64,000 bases of DNA. Source: Phoronis australis. Lineage: Eukaryota > Phoronida > Phoronidae. The DNA is taken from the NCBI GenBank assembly GCA_002633005.1, contig NMRA01000037.1, positions 1,219,950-1,283,949 of the forward strand. The letters run 5' to 3'. The position numbers and the translations under genes were made by a program. Shown piece after piece: positions 10,991 to 25,200 of the stretch. Below the pieces are notes generated by a model that saw nothing but the letters and a program-made list of their open reading frames with translations, had not been told where the DNA came from and did not search any database. How positions within the stretch are numbered: position 1 is the first letter of the stretch; each line of letters begins with the position of its first letter.

Positions 10991-11685
10991 CGATTTAACT
11001 CTAAATTTAACACTAAAGACCTACTTATTTATGGTCCACAGTGTTTGCGCGCGAAAACTCCTTTTTGTAATACTTATTACATGTTTTTTGTGCAATCAGT
11101 TAGTAACAAATTTGTTGTATTTAAAATAGTCTTCAATTGCCCAAAAGACGAAATCCGTTTTTTGTGTTGGGAATAATGACGCGATTGCTTTGGAAATCGT
11201 CTTTTAAGATGAGGTTTGACAAAGAGAGAATTATGAGTTTCTGAGTGATTCACTAAAGCTTCGATTAAAATTGACATCTTACCAACAGCTTCTGTTTTTT
11301 CACCATCTCTCAAATTCCAGTATCTTTAAAACTGCACAGTGGAGCAGACGACAGAAACGGAGTCGTAGTGCCCAGCGCCACTGCCGGTCGCCTGAAATAT
11401 CGCGGGAGAGCCTATACTTAGCCATAGTTCCGTTACGATTGCGCCGTGTTCCGAATTTTACACTTGAAATTGGATCTGAGCGCCCAAAAAAACATTAAAA
11501 CTGCACACATTTAAATCTTGCTTCAGCCGTATAATTTTAATTACAGGGGTTAATTAATAAATTCAACATTTCCCTACGTTCTTGCTGTTTTATTTTTTGC
11601 GGCAGCCAAGGGGGGAGGCCGGGCCCCCTGAGCCCCCCTAAATCGCCTATGGAGTTATCATCGCCATGCCAGGGGTGCGTTACGT

Positions 11686-11936
11686 ATCATGCTCGCACCT
11701 CTAAATGGGGGGGCTCGAATTTTTGAGAATAGGGACCTTTACTAAGATAAAAAAGGCAAATGTGGACCTTTGACTAAAATAAAAAACTGGGTATGTTTAG
11801 AGCTATGAATTGCGCATTCGCCGAATTTTGGTAGTTCCTGCGTTTTTAGTGGACTTTTGTCTCGTTTTCTACTTTTCGGACTTTTTGTTTCTCTGAGGCG
11901 AACCTTTTTTGCCCACTTCGCCAAATGTGCGCATGC
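11686..11936 (-). mobile_element. ATGCGCGCACCCA inverted-repeat element, copy 1
   Basis: Reverse-oriented and diverged copy of the family defined at 61791-62045. It shares the GGGGGGCTCGAATTTTTGAG and GCCCACTTCGCCAAAT blocks. About 250 bp, non-coding. Confidence 0.75.
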
Positions 11937-12244
11937 TTACACTCGAAAAAATTTCGAGAAAGCAAGACGAAGTTTCGTAAAATTACGCTAGTCACGAGTA
12001 AAATTAGCGCATGTTCGCAAACTTATTATTAGCGTACTCTAGCAAAATGACGGTGACTGAAGTCGGTTAGGTTGGAATATTGAATTGGGTAATAAAATTC
12101 ACTCTTTCCAATGTATGAGTAAAGATTTGTCAAAGCAGGTCCTTCGCGAGTGTCTTGTTTCTGGGAACGCATACGCCCTACCACCGCTTTCATGAAAGCA
12201 AGGTAATCGACAAGTGTGCGCTAACGGTGAATTCAACAAGACTC

Positions 12245-12485
12245 ATGCGCGCACCCAGGAGGGGAGGGGCTCGGGAGGCTCGAACGAGACCCCCTATTTG
12301 GCGAAGTGGGCAAAAAGGTCCGCCCCAGAGAAACAAAAATTCCAAAAAAGTAGAAAACAAGACAAAAGTACACTAAAAAGCAGGAATTCGGCGAATGCAC
12401 AATTCATAGCTCTGAACGTACCCCGTTTTTTTAGAAAAGGGTTCACATTCTCAAAAATTCGAGCCCCTATTTTAGGCTGGGCGAG
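12245..12485 (+). mobile_element. ATGCGCGCACCCA inverted-repeat element, copy 2
   Basis: Begins with a perfect ATGCGCGCACCCA terminus and carries the GGCAAAAAGGTCCGCC core. The right terminus is degraded (GGCTGGGCGAG). Non-coding. Confidence 0.8.
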
Positions 12486-12925
12486 TGTATACAAGACAAG
12501 CACGTTTTGAATTGGAAACACAAAGGCTGCCAAAAAACAATATCCTTCCATACAAATAGCGTAAACGACGGAAAATCTCTGCAACACGTCACTTGAAAGC
12601 GCTTCCTGACCAGTAGAAGAGTAACTCTCGAAGCTTTGGTGCCTTGCGTATAGCAAGGTCTATGATTTTGGGAGTTTACATCGATGAAACTGTGAAATGA
12701 ATGTTGTCTTTTCTCACACCGGGAAATTCACTGAGCGCTATTAATGAAATCTACTAAACCATGCAAATCTGACAATCTTTTAAGATTGAAATACATCTTC
12801 CAATTATCGCCAACAAGTCTTGCTGTTATTCTTTATAGTTCCTGGAGAGCTTCGCATATCCACCACTGGCCAGAAAAACTATTACCGTACTCCAAAACGT
12901 GACGTAAGATAAAAAAACTTCTTTG

Positions 12926-12933
12926 TGACGTCA
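12926..12933. promoter_or_regulatory. CRE palindrome TGACGTCA upstream of sNHE
   Basis: A perfect 8-bp cAMP-response element ends 42 bases before the sNHE start codon, with a half-site-like GACGTAAG at 12901. CREB/CREM factors bind this site, and CREM drives many spermatid genes in vertebrates. Use here is inference from position. Confidence 0.5.
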
Positions 12934-12974
12934 TAGAATACAACAGAGTTGTTTGAACACGATGTAAATAAATT

Positions 12975-13266
12975 ATGGGCGCGGCGCTAGCTTCAGGTGC
13001 CGAATCAACTGATCACTCTTCAAGTGAAGAGAAGACGAGCTGTGAACAGTACTGGGTATTCTACAATCTCTCCTCGTGTCATAACGTCAGTCACATCAAC
13101 GCTACTAATGCCTCTAACGCCACGATTTTGCTACAGAAACAGTGTAAAAAACTGGATCATTTTTTAAGCGAAAACGCGTGTCCCGCTCTGCATACCGAAC
13201 ATGCAGAGGGCCACGGGGAGACACCGACTATTATGATGTTTATATTTTCATGTTGCATTGTGGGAG
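12975..13266 (+). CDS. SLC9C1: sNHE exon 1: N-terminus with glycosylation cluster
   Basis: Starts MGAALASGAESTD; no cleavable signal peptide is obvious. Five N-x-S/T sequons (N31, N37, N42, N45, N48) sit between cysteines 23, 35, 57 and 69, just before the first hydrophobic helix (MMFIFSCCIVGG). Donor GAG|GTGAGT, phase 1. The cysteine-framed sequons suggest an extracellular N-terminus. Confidence 0.85.
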
Positions 13267-16200
13267 GTGAGTTTACTGGCGGTTTTTCAACTATTTAAAA
13301 GAATGCATGCAACAGTGAATGCTATTTACAAAGATCAGTACGAGTACAATGCCAGTTATTAGGAGTTTCGGTTGCTACAAGTCCGAAGCTAAAAGTTCAC
13401 ATGCATGAACCATTCATCCAAGCTTAAATCAATGCAAACAAATCTTGCAGTTACAGTATAATTTGGAATAAACGGGACAACCTCAAAATTCAACGGTTTG
13501 GATGCATAAAACGGTGGATCCGTTTCAAAGCCGATTAAATTTCCAACAGAATCTCAGCAGGTGTTGGTCAACGCGCGAAATCGCAAAAACTTAAAATAAA
13601 CAGCGGCTAAATTTCGACAAACGTGGTACTTTATTGTGATAAAAGTTCGATTATGATGCCAAATAATAATTTGACGGAGTCTGACAGAGCTCGGTCGAAG
13701 TCTGTCCAGTTCATTTTGAAAAGTACAGCCGTGTGCTTAATTGTAGAGATTTCGAGCTTTTTAAAACTAAGAAAATGGAGTCGCGCAAGATATACGCTCA
13801 TCTTCTGGTCACTTAATTAGAGTCGAATGTTAGGTTTCTATGTGTCTACATTTTTAACTATGGCCTTCTCATTTTGTATTGTAGCTCTCATTCGGACATT
13901 CCTCAAAAGAGTTCCCCTACCCTACACCGTAGTCCTGCTATTTATTGGCGTGATCATCGGTCTAATAGCCAGAATCTCCAAATCAATCGAAGCATATACA
14001 GAGATAGCATTTATGGACCCTCATCTGATTTTCCACGTGTTTCTACCAGTACTGATTTTTGAGTCGGCATTCTCGCTCGATATCCATACGTTTGGGAAAG
14101 TGCTGTTTCAAGTTATTCTACTGGCTCTTCCCGGATTAAGTGAGTTACGATCTTGTATAATTCACGTTTGGCATATTTAACCGTTATGCACAATTTTGTG
14201 AACAATTATCCTCCTGTGAAAAAAATTGTTGCGAACTACTGCACATCGAGTAAAAAAATTCGATCGAAAACGGACAATCGCCGCACAGATAAAAAAGTTC
14301 ATGTTGATTCGACACTTCGTCTATTCATTAGACATCATCAGGTCATAAACAATAAGACATCAACAGCCGATTTCATAAGCCTATTATTAGGGTGGTGTAA
14401 AGTTAAACCTGGTTTCAACTGGACTTAGACCAAATAATATGCGTTTCATAAAGGTGGTTTAACTTTTAGATCAGTGGTTTAGTAAAACCTGGTTTAACTC
14501 GAGTCTAGACCTGGGCCCGGTCTCTAATCTTTGTACTCGAAACGAACTCGAAACTAGTTTTGGTAATTTCTCTGCTCCTTTTGTTCGAACTTAAGATAAT
14601 TGGTTATCAGACTGTGCTCGAATACATTATAGTTTATGCATAGGAGTTTCTAGTTCAAGTTTGCCTTTGAAGACCCTTATATTCGTGCTACAAACTCGAG
14701 TAAAAACTCGAATTTTTTAGTTCAAACTCGAACTTATTGCTTTAATATTGGGTTTACAAGCTGTGAACTAAGGGCAATAAATTATCTACGTAAGTTATTG
14801 TGTACTCGAGCATAGAATAATAGACACTTATCTTGAGTTTGCCCAAAAGTAAAGTAGAAAATGCCAAAGCTAATTTCGAGTTCCATTTCGAGTAAAAAGA
14901 TTGGACACCGGTCCCTGGTCTAAGTCAGTTTTCATTTCACCAACGATTTCTACATTCCTTAGACCTGCATAAAGATCTTAAACCTGGTTAAACTTTGGAC
15001 TTGGTCAGACTCAGGTTTAATACTATTAAATATGGCAGATTTGTACGATATAGGTGCAACTGAATGATGCTGTGGTGTACATTTACGACGCAGTTTTAGA
15101 GCGAGAACGGACTATTTTCAATATTCAGTTTTTGGACGACACAAAATCAAACGTTATTGGGGGGACCAAAAATTTCTAAAAGCGGGAGGAGGGGGGTGGG
15201 ATCAAGGTCAGGAGGGCCTGGGTCAACAATCTGAAATTTATAGATTTTACTTCACTAAAATCAAGGGAAAAAGGGGGTCCGCACCCATTGAACCCCTGGA
15301 TTCGCCTATACGAAAATCACTACGTACTGAATGGTGTCCTCCGAATTCCTCAGAATGTTGCGAGTTACACCTCAATTAATACCCGATTTAAGGTTGCCAG
15401 GCGGGGGTCCTGCCCCAGTGGCCATGGACCCCTAAAATTCTCCCGGATTCCATTTGGCAGTTCGGGGGTGCGAATGTCTGACGGGCAAAATCCTGGCTAA
15501 TACTCTGCCCTGGCCCCCCTAACTCAAAATTCTGGATCCGACAATACAAAATGAAAAACGTCTCCTCATGATATCTTAGATCTGCCACTTGAGGTCCCTC
15601 GCCGTTTTTCTTTGCAATTTTTTTCACTGATGAAATTTTCTTTCTGGTCATTATTCTGGATCAAGATATCACCAAGCCTGCTGTTTACGTTGTCTTGATT
15701 TGGCGCCAATTTTCTTGTTCTCGACTATGACATTGGCTTTTTCTCAGATCAGTTATGGGAGAGAACATTTTTCCTCGTGAGTAAAGCTTTTAGCCCTTTT
15801 CGCAAATGTCTGCAATGATTCTACAGCTGTGTGTCATTATGTACTCACGTGATCAATGTTTCATTGAAGCACATCACTAGTTTCTTTGTTGGGTTAATCC
15901 GGATCAACACAGTGGGGTGGCTTGCATAAATTAAAAAAGGTTTTACTCAACCCGCTTCATGGTTTAACAAAACCAGGCTTTCAGACATTTAAACCATGTT
16001 GGTAAATTGCAAGTTGGGTCTAAAATTAGACCAGGTCTAGGAAGTCCAGGTTTAACTCTTAAACCTGGTTTTGTTAAACCACCTTTATCAAATTGGCTGC
16101 AGGTGTCGACATACCAGTCAGGTTACATCCATGTAATGAAATGTAGTGAAATAGGTGTAGCAAGCAAGAAATAGTAAATAGGTCGTCCCCATAACTGTGG

Positions 16201-19200
16201 GGTCATAGAGCTATGCATGTTATTTAGAGAACCAATTACTGTTTAATGTACAGTAATTTATTTCTTTATAGGATCTTTACAGATAATACCGACTGAATTG
16301 GCTTGGTGATTACTAACACAAGAACTATTTTTATTTGTGCGTTGATTATCTGTCTGTTGGTCCTGCTATGGCCAAAAATGATGTAATTAACAAATCCAAC
16401 CCTAATCAGAAAGAGTTGTCTACAAAATCAAAATGAAGACCACTCTCTTTCCAAACTGACTAAAATATCAACCGCCCAATCATTTTATGTAACAGTTCCT
16501 GTACAAGACACCCACTATTAATTAGTAACGCTGAGCGGTTTTGCTCTTCTGAGTTGAAATATGCGATTCTTTAGCAAAGTGTTAGATATCCCGACTATTG
16601 TCACCTCTAAGCACTGGTCCTCTACATTTCTTGCAGTTGTTGCGACATCTCTCACAGCACTTCTGTCCAAATTTATATTCAGCTACGGATGGTCCTGGGC
16701 CATTGCGATGATCTTTGGTGCAATAGTTAGTGCCACTGACCCTGTCGCTGTGGTGGCATTACTCAAAGACCTAGGTAAAATGCTTTGTTTGCAGGGGTAA
16801 CATTATGAACTCCTGTGAACATCGTGCGAACGATTTTTCTATCATTTCTTGCTGGCTTCGTAAGGCAGCCGCGTTGGAGTCCAGCATTCGCAAACTGTTT
16901 GCAAGTTCACAGCCATGGCGACGACCCTGTACAAGGATTTTCACGAAAAATGTTTTGACGAAAGCAACTCATACCTCGCCTCAATACAGGCCCGTAAAAA
17001 TAAAAGCTTGACAAGATTATTGTGTATTAGTTAGAGTTGGTAAGCAATATTATGGAACCTCAAACCCCTACTGCGTGTTGGTCGTAAGAATGTCTCGAGC
17101 CATTATTCGACTGCAGTGCCCCTTGCAGCATTCGCAGGAATGCCATTCGAACGGTTTTTCGTATGCTATTCTTACGAAGTTGTTAGAAAGGCAATTGTAG
17201 GGAAGTACGTCATTTTGACGTGCTTGGTGTTCTTAGAGGAGTAAGCAAGATCTGCGATGTTCAAGCAAGTTCTCTTTTTGAAAGATTTTCGAAGAACAAC
17301 GTCTTTCGACACAAGAGGAAAGAGAGTGAAGGAAAGAACTATTCAGCAAGCGAAACTTCTCTACAAATTTTATAACAGATGAATCCGCAAACACAGATAT
17401 TTCTTAAAGCCCTGTATAGACGGCATCCGTTTACAGGGTGTACCCCGACAAAATGTGTCAATCATCTTATCAACAACTTGCAAGAGGCATGAGTCACACA
17501 CGGCGGTGCAGCACAACCAACTTTCAAAATTGAAATTATAGGATCGCCGTAAATAAGCATCTTAACAAATAACGTAGGCACTCTAGGACCATCGCAAAAA
17601 CAATATAATTTCCCAAAAAACGTCTCCTAACCAGTTGTTTTTGTGAATTTTGTCGTACAAACTTTGTAAAAAGCTCGAAAGAGACTTTGCTACCTCTACG
17701 AATACCTGCGAACTCTAGAATTTGTAGACATTGGGATGCCGTACAAACATATCATTCGTATGAACTTTCGCGGTCGTAGCTTTAATTTGAATGTCTACCT
17801 TTTCATTCGCTTCTGATTGGTTATGAGTAGGCCAAGTGTCGGCCATTTTGGTTGACGGTTTTACGATAATGTCGGTTTCTAGTGTGAAATGTGCCGGGTT
17901 TTCGTATGATTGGTAGGCGTTATAGTTACATTACATTGTCGGACTGAGCCAGGGTTTGGGAAGTTTTGTAACCCCAAACAAAATATATTCAAATTGTCAT
18001 TGGCTGCAATTGACTGACTTCGCTGGTTCCGCCGGATCATCCGGCTAAGATGTCTGATTGGTCTATAAGTCGGAAGTTGCCATCGAAAACCAAACAGATG
18101 TCGTAGCTGGTTGACTAGCTGGAGCTGGGGAAGACAATCAAGTGTAATATTTTTTAAGTTACCAGAGTCTCTCCTGAGGTGTCGTTTCAAGGGAAACAAT
18201 ACCGTTTGTTTTTGTTTAGTCATGCACGTCGTGACAGCGCTGTGGAACTCCATAAATTTAGATTGATTTTGAAACTGGGTAAAGTCAATGGGCGAATCAG
18301 GGAAGTGTTTTGAGGAGCAGTCTTGTTTACGAAAAAAAATACAAACATAGTAATTGTAGCTTTTGTTTTTAACATATAAATTTAAAATACCGTTTGCTGT
18401 AGATTAAAAAAATATCTTGAATTCAAGTTTTGTGAGTGGTCGGAGAATTCTAAAAGCAGGCGATGTCATTCTCTTCTTTTGGTATGCTCTATTTTTAGCA
18501 AATACCCAAAAGAGAATTGTGTTTTGTCTTGCAGGTGCATCGAAGACACTTGCCATTCTAATAGAAGGGGAATCTCTTCTTAATGACGGAGCGGCCATTG
18601 TAATATTTAACGTAATCATAGATATCGTATCGAAAGGACAGAGCAGTCCCTATTACTCTGGTGAGATATGTCTGCTTTTGGAAGATTTCTAAAGAAAATG
18701 AGCGATCGCTATGCGAGCCGAGAACATAAAGCAGCTTTTAAATCGACGTTTNNNNNNNNNNNNNNNNNNNNNNNNNNNNNNNNNNNNNNNNNNNNNNNNN
18801 NNNNNNNNNNNNNNNNNNNNNNNNNNNNNNNNNNNNNNNNNNNNNNNNNNNNNNNNNNNNNNNGGGAGGTAGGCAGCGAGGAGGGAGGGAGCGAGGCGGG
18901 AGGGAGCAAAGAGGGAGGGAGGGAGGGAGGGAGGGAGGGAGGAAGGAGGGAGGGAGGTGGCTTTAAGTGACCCTTAGAATTATAAACCGCTAAAATTAAT
19001 TGATAATGCTGGTAATGATGTTGACCCTGAATTTCATTGTACTATGCTACATCATGCCATCACGCTTATTTAGGCCCATAAATTGAAGAAACTTTGTCAT
19101 TGTAGTTGGTGGAGTAGCGCTGTATTTCCTTCGAGTCAGTCTAGGCGGTCCGGCACTGGGATGGGTTTTTGGCAAACTAACCACTTTTTGGCTGTCTATG

Positions 19201-22200
19201 ATATTTAACGATGCCATGACGGAGATCACAATTACGCTGGGCGCAGCTTACGTCACTTTCTACGTGGGTAAGTCTGCGCATGCTGAAGCAAAGACGTGCG
19301 TTATGGCAATCCTACCATCAAAGTAAATTGATGACGTGCAAGTAGTAAAAATGAGACACATGTCCGAGTTATCAAGCTAGACGTTTTTATGTTTAAAGAG
19401 GCCTGGAATGCGATAAAAAGATTAAATTGAAATATTGAAAGTAATTCTCTACCACTAAAACAGGATTCAACCTGCTCACCAGGTATTTTTAGGATTTGCT
19501 CGTAAAGATTTTTGATTTCTGTTGACAAGAAAGTATTTTCTTTTAGCTTCAAAATTCACAAAAACGATCCGTCAACTGCTCGCCACTTCGTCGATTTTTC
19601 TCTCACAAGACAGCACGTCTTCTTATTTAGTATGGCAAGACATAGACCAAGCACATTTCCTTATGTGGAAAATGTGACTTTTGACCTCAAGCGACTTCAA
19701 GCAATTGACTGTGAGCACAGACGTGCATTTATCCCAAGTGGGAGGGATATTAGAAAGTCTATGGTAATCACAGAGTTTTTCCTTTACGTGTATTTTGAAA
19801 ATCGTGAAATTTGTGATTTTTATGCAAATTTCCTCACAGGGGAAAGTGAATTACTCTGTACAAGACGTTGCGATGTGGTACTGTCGCCAGAAATTGTTTG
19901 AAATATGTTTTTGATGAGCTTTCGCGTTCCATTCCTCTTTAACGTTTCTAGTATGACGAGTAAGTTTTTACTTCAAAAGTTTTTGCAAATGTACTAATTT
20001 GCTAAGATTTTTTTGGTAGATTATTTAGGAAGTTTGATTCGTTCGCTTGTCGAGGACACAAATCAAAATTTAGTCAACTTCTGGACTACCGTAAGCATTG
20101 TCCCCACTAGTGCAATGAAGTGTCGAAGCCAACTACACGAAGTCCTACATGTAGAGTACACATCAATCATTGCTCATCACGTGCAACATATCAGGGTTGC
20201 AGGTAAAAGAGTAATTAACTCGCCCTTTCAGTCCAAACAAATTTTTGAATTAGATCTTTTTCTGTCATGAAATCTGTCTCGCCTTGTCATGGGCGGTGCA
20301 GCACTGAAAAAGGTGGAGGCTATAGCCCCAGCGCCCAGCCCGCTATGATGCACCGCCCATGCTTGATCCTTATTCAAATCAAACACAGGGCTTAGACTTG
20401 ATAAGAACGGACAAGTTCTTATTGTTACAGACCAGGGACATTAACCATTTACCTTGTTTTGACAAGTGACTAATTTGTCAACATCGTTAAACCTTCCTGT
20501 GCCCCTCTGCGTATCCCAACCGTGTATTCGAAACCCCGACAACCAGAAAATAGAAGAAAACAGGCTTCAATTGATTACATGTGATTCATTTCTCCACGGA
20601 CATGAGTGAGACGTATGAACGTACTGAGCGCCAATATGTCCTGTCCACCAATACACGAGTTTATTGTATAAACATGTGCTATAAAATGTGTTTAATATGA
20701 AATTTGTGACTTCAAGCACGCCAATTGTCTTGTCAGGGCGTGACCGCCAAGAGATGATCCTTGTAAACAATTTTAACTCAAACACAGAATAAAAAGGTGA
20801 CGACGTTACTTTGGGTGAGCAAAACACACCTTTGAAGAAAATGTCTTTTTTTGAACTTTAGAAAATGGTTTATAATGGTTTTAAAGAGTTTGTGATGGAC
20901 TGTCAAATAAATCAGTATCAAAATCTCACAAGGTAAATATTTATTACGTTGCTGATCAAACAGTTAATTTTCCCACATTCCACAGTAGCATGTCACTTGC
21001 ATAGCACTTTCGGCAGATTGAAATCACGTAAATCAACATTCCAACCTCACCGACCAACCACTCCAGTGTCCGCCATTTAGGTCGTGTACACCAGTATGAT
21101 CCTGAGTACACTCGCGATCCACTCGCCTCTCGCTGACGTGTTTCGCTTGGTCTAGTTATTTGGGTATTTTGCGTCTGCGCGATGCACCCTTGTGATCATG
21201 GATGTGCGTGCGTAAAAAGGACAACCAGTTGCATTCGGTACTAGAATATATAACAATGTCCCTTTTTTGCAGGTGAAGTGTTTTTCAGGGTCTCTGGTGT
21301 ATTGGCCGTTGTAATGCTTGGCGTGGTAATGAGCTCTGAGAAAACGAGTATCAGTCCAGAAGTAGAGATATTCCTTCACAGGTAAATTGACCAGGTGTAC
21401 ACCAACTTTACATCCAAGTAAAATACAATGAATTTGCCTCAACGAGACGACAAGTACCAGGTGGTTCGAGCTTCTTCAATTTTGGTTATCCCTGAGTAAG
21501 CTTAAGAAAACTCTTGCCACATCTAAATTAATGTTGTGTTATTCCAAAACAGTTGCATACTGCATGTTTTGAAAGATAATGTTCTGAAACCACCCAAAAG
21601 CAACTTGTTCCTATGAGGGTATTTTTGCAGCAAGAGATTGACGTCAGTATAATTTTTCACCGATTACACATAAGAATTTACTTTCATCCAGGTTTTGGGA
21701 AATGTTGGCTTATCTAGCAAACACACTTATATTCGTGCTGGTCGGCATTGTGATTGCTCGTCGCATAGGTGATCACATGGAACCAATGGACGGATTCAAC
21801 TTCATTTCCTGTTACATTGGTGTCAACATTATCAGGTAAACAATGCCCGTCTACGTGTGCAAATATCTTTATAATGTTAATACAGCGGCAACTTTTCTTA
21901 CGCGGAAGCATGAATAGCAGGTGTGAAAAGGCAAATAACAGTGTAGGGGGAGTTTTCCTTGTAATCAACATCTATGCAGCATGCTTTCTACCTCCCGGAA
22001 AGAGAAGAGTTCAATCCAAGATGGGTCTATTTAAGTGACCATTAGCTACTTTTCAGATGCTTCCATATCTACAACATAAGACATGCGCGCCGCCATTTGG
22101 CAAAATTGGCAAAAAGGTCCGCCTCAGAGAAACAGCAATCCCAAATAAAGTAGAAAACGAGACAAAAGTAAACTAAAAAGGCAAGAATTACCAAAATTCG

Positions 22201-25200
22201 GCGAATCCACAATCCATAGCCCTGAACGTGCCCCGTGAATCCTAGTAAAAGGTTCACGTTATCAAAAATTCGAGCTCTCCATTTTAGGCTGGGTGCGCAA
22301 GATTAAGCAAATTCAGTCCTTATGCCCATTTCTGTTGGCCGGTGTATTTGTAAACGTCCTCCTGGACACATTCATGCACTTGTTGGGTGATTCACACGAA
22401 TCCACTGTTAAGTTTGTGCATTTGGCGTCGAAGAGACGGGCGACATTGATTTCTATATGGCTATGTATTTTGGGTCAGTGATCTGGTGTACTGGATAAAT
22501 GATTCTGAACTAAACAAATTTAAGAGGGTTCAACACGACAAAAATACCGTATTTGAGGTCCAACCCCGACATGGAACAATCGTTGAAACTATAATCGTCT
22601 ATAATCTAATTTCAAGTTCCCATCTTTTGCAGTAGATCTTAATCTCCCAATTGTTAAAACATATTCTCTTTTCAAAAAAATACAATCATATTTTCTTCGT
22701 GACTTCCTAAATTGATATCACACTTGTTGCCAACAGACACATGGGTACAGCCGTTTCGTAGACGCAATACAAGTAATATCGCCGAGAGAGCTAGGTGTGA
22801 TCAAGTACTCGCTACAAGTACATGGCAACTTCTGTCACCAAGACATGCGTGCTCTTGCAGTTTCATATCGTTGGCCAAATGGATTAATGTTACGCACATA
22901 AATTGCGTGCGTAAGATAACTGTTGTTAGCTGCGTAAAGTAACTATATGCGACATCAAATAAGATTTAAAGACGTAAAAAATATTTGCAGGGTGAAGGAA
23001 TTTTTAATGGCTTAAAGTAATTATTTGTGGCGCAAAATAATTATTTGCGGCGTATATTAAAAGTAATTTACGTGCGTGATTTACACTGTAAATGATTACA
23101 CCGTTAAAATTTACTTTACGCCGCAAATTATTACTTTACGCCACTAACAAGAAGTAATTTACGCACATACTTTACATGCGTAAGGCACACCCATTTGGCC
23201 AACGACATTTCCATGGCATTCTTGTCTTAAGAAAACGCACGGGTGAATTTCAAGCATTTAGAAGATGACAGTTTTACAGTCACCGTGTTACCGCCAAGGT
23301 ATAACTCAAAAGCGTATACTTCATATCAATCCTGCCTAATCAATTTCACTTCTCCGTTTCAGGGGCTTAACGATAGGCCTTTGCGGCCCTCTACTGATGA
23401 GGATGGGATACGGGTTCACATGGCAAAACGGGGTGGTGATGACATGGGCTGGTCTCCGTGGCGCTGTAGGGCTCACTCTCGCTCTTCTACTGTCCAACTA
23501 TCCACAATTAGATAAGAAGACAGTGTCCAGCAAGGTGAGATGAATCGAATTTGAACACGTCTTTAACAGGTCACCTTGTTGAAAGAAACGCCAATCTTTG
23601 CAGGGGCGCATAATACGACATCATTCCAGCCTTAGTGCATATACATGAACCGGCGCATGCTCATTGTAATGAATTAAATGTCAATTACGACTAGATTGAA
23701 TACATTCGAAACAAACCAATGCTAAGTAATCCTCTTTAAGCATCAAGAATGTGTCCGGTATCATTATTTATTTCCTTCTAGATATTATTTCACACCGCCG
23801 GAATCGTGATGATGACGTTGTTTCTCAATGCTACAACTATCAAGTGGCTGCTGAAGAAACTAGGTAGGCTAACCATTTCCCTTTGCAACATCATTGGCCA
23901 TATTTTGGGCATAACAGATAATATCGTATATTACGTTTATGTACCTACAGAACGTGATTTGTGCTGATGTAGTCAGACGTCTACAGATGACGACTGTCTT
24001 CTCCCTGCCCAAATACTTATCATTACTCTGACCACCCTGTATACAGTAGCTGCTTCTCTTTTTGTCCTCAGCCGTGGATCTGACATTGCTTTCTTCCAAC
24101 AGTGTGGCGTCATCACAAATGGTTACCAGATTCCTCAGGCGTTCGTTTCAACTCTGAACTATAATGTCCTAAGCTGGCGGGTCCACGATGTTTGCCAATT
24201 CAGTGTGCGTCTATCTGTTGCACACATTTGTGATACCGCAACCAACAAGAAGCCTCCTGTTTCTCCTCACTTAAGTTTTTGACGGCCACTCGTCCGTCCT
24301 TTCCGTGCACTCCAAGAGTCTGTAATAATGGTCATGTTGATCCGGCAGGGAAACTCTTGCATCCCATCTTTACAGGAAATAACCACGTCCTTCAACCTCT
24401 TTCACGGCAGCTACTCTCCAGCTTGATGTACTTGTTGGCTTTTCTCTCGTTTGTTTCTTCATAAGCTTTTTCCTATAGCACCGTCAATTCTGCGATAGTC
24501 ACAGTTCTCATTGGCAACCACATCTTTATGCTATGTTATGTTAAGTTATGTCTGACCGAAGTCTTGTCTGTACTAGTTATGGAAACACAATTCACGCCTT
24601 TAGATACACTCTTAGGTTTCAAAATTATGCAGCAACAAAATTGAGAAGAATCTTTTTCAAAATTTTCCAAACTGCTCACTTTAGGCTTCTTCGAAGAGTT
24701 TCATGGCATTAACATTTGAATGCTGCAAAATCGTTTGTTTTGAGGCTATGCAATATGGCGGCAAATGAGGAGGAGCGCCCTCGTATGCACGTCTAACGGT
24801 ATATTATGTTTTGCTTGTAGTTGCTGATGATGTTTGCTTTCAGGAATGAGTGAAGTTTCCACCCCGAAAAAAATGGCAATGCAGACAGCAGTTCGTTACT
24901 TGATCGATTGCAAGTCCAAAGCAATTAATATTCTTAAATCAGATAGGTAAACATTATTTATTTTATTACATCATAGTGCTCACAAGATCTTTATAAACTT
25001 CGCTCTTAAACTTTACGTCCCATTCAAAATCATATCATTAACCATAAAGTTCACTAACACGAACCTTACGGGACCACATCTAATGCGTTAGTTTGCTGCC
25101 TGCTTACGGTAGTGATATATATTTATTGAAGAATACACAAGACATACAAAGAAATGATGACAAACCTAGAAATCGCGAAGCATTATATCTGGGTTGTAAA

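Larger units (their letters stand above)
9498..12974. other. intergenic region between Hv1-like gene and sNHE
   Basis: Contains the presumed 3' untranslated region of the first gene and the promoter of the second. Repeats fill much of it: 10228-10385 and 10669-10800 (GGCGGAT-type ends), a tRNA-like fragment near 10915-10990, a short element at 11600-11650 and two copies of the ATGCGCGCACCCA element (11686-11936 and 12245-12485). No other gene is seen. Confidence 0.6.

Noticed and set aside
19512-19901. 129-codon frame in sNHE intron 5
   Set aside because: Falls in a dispersed repeat also found at 40686-41170, where the frame is not kept.
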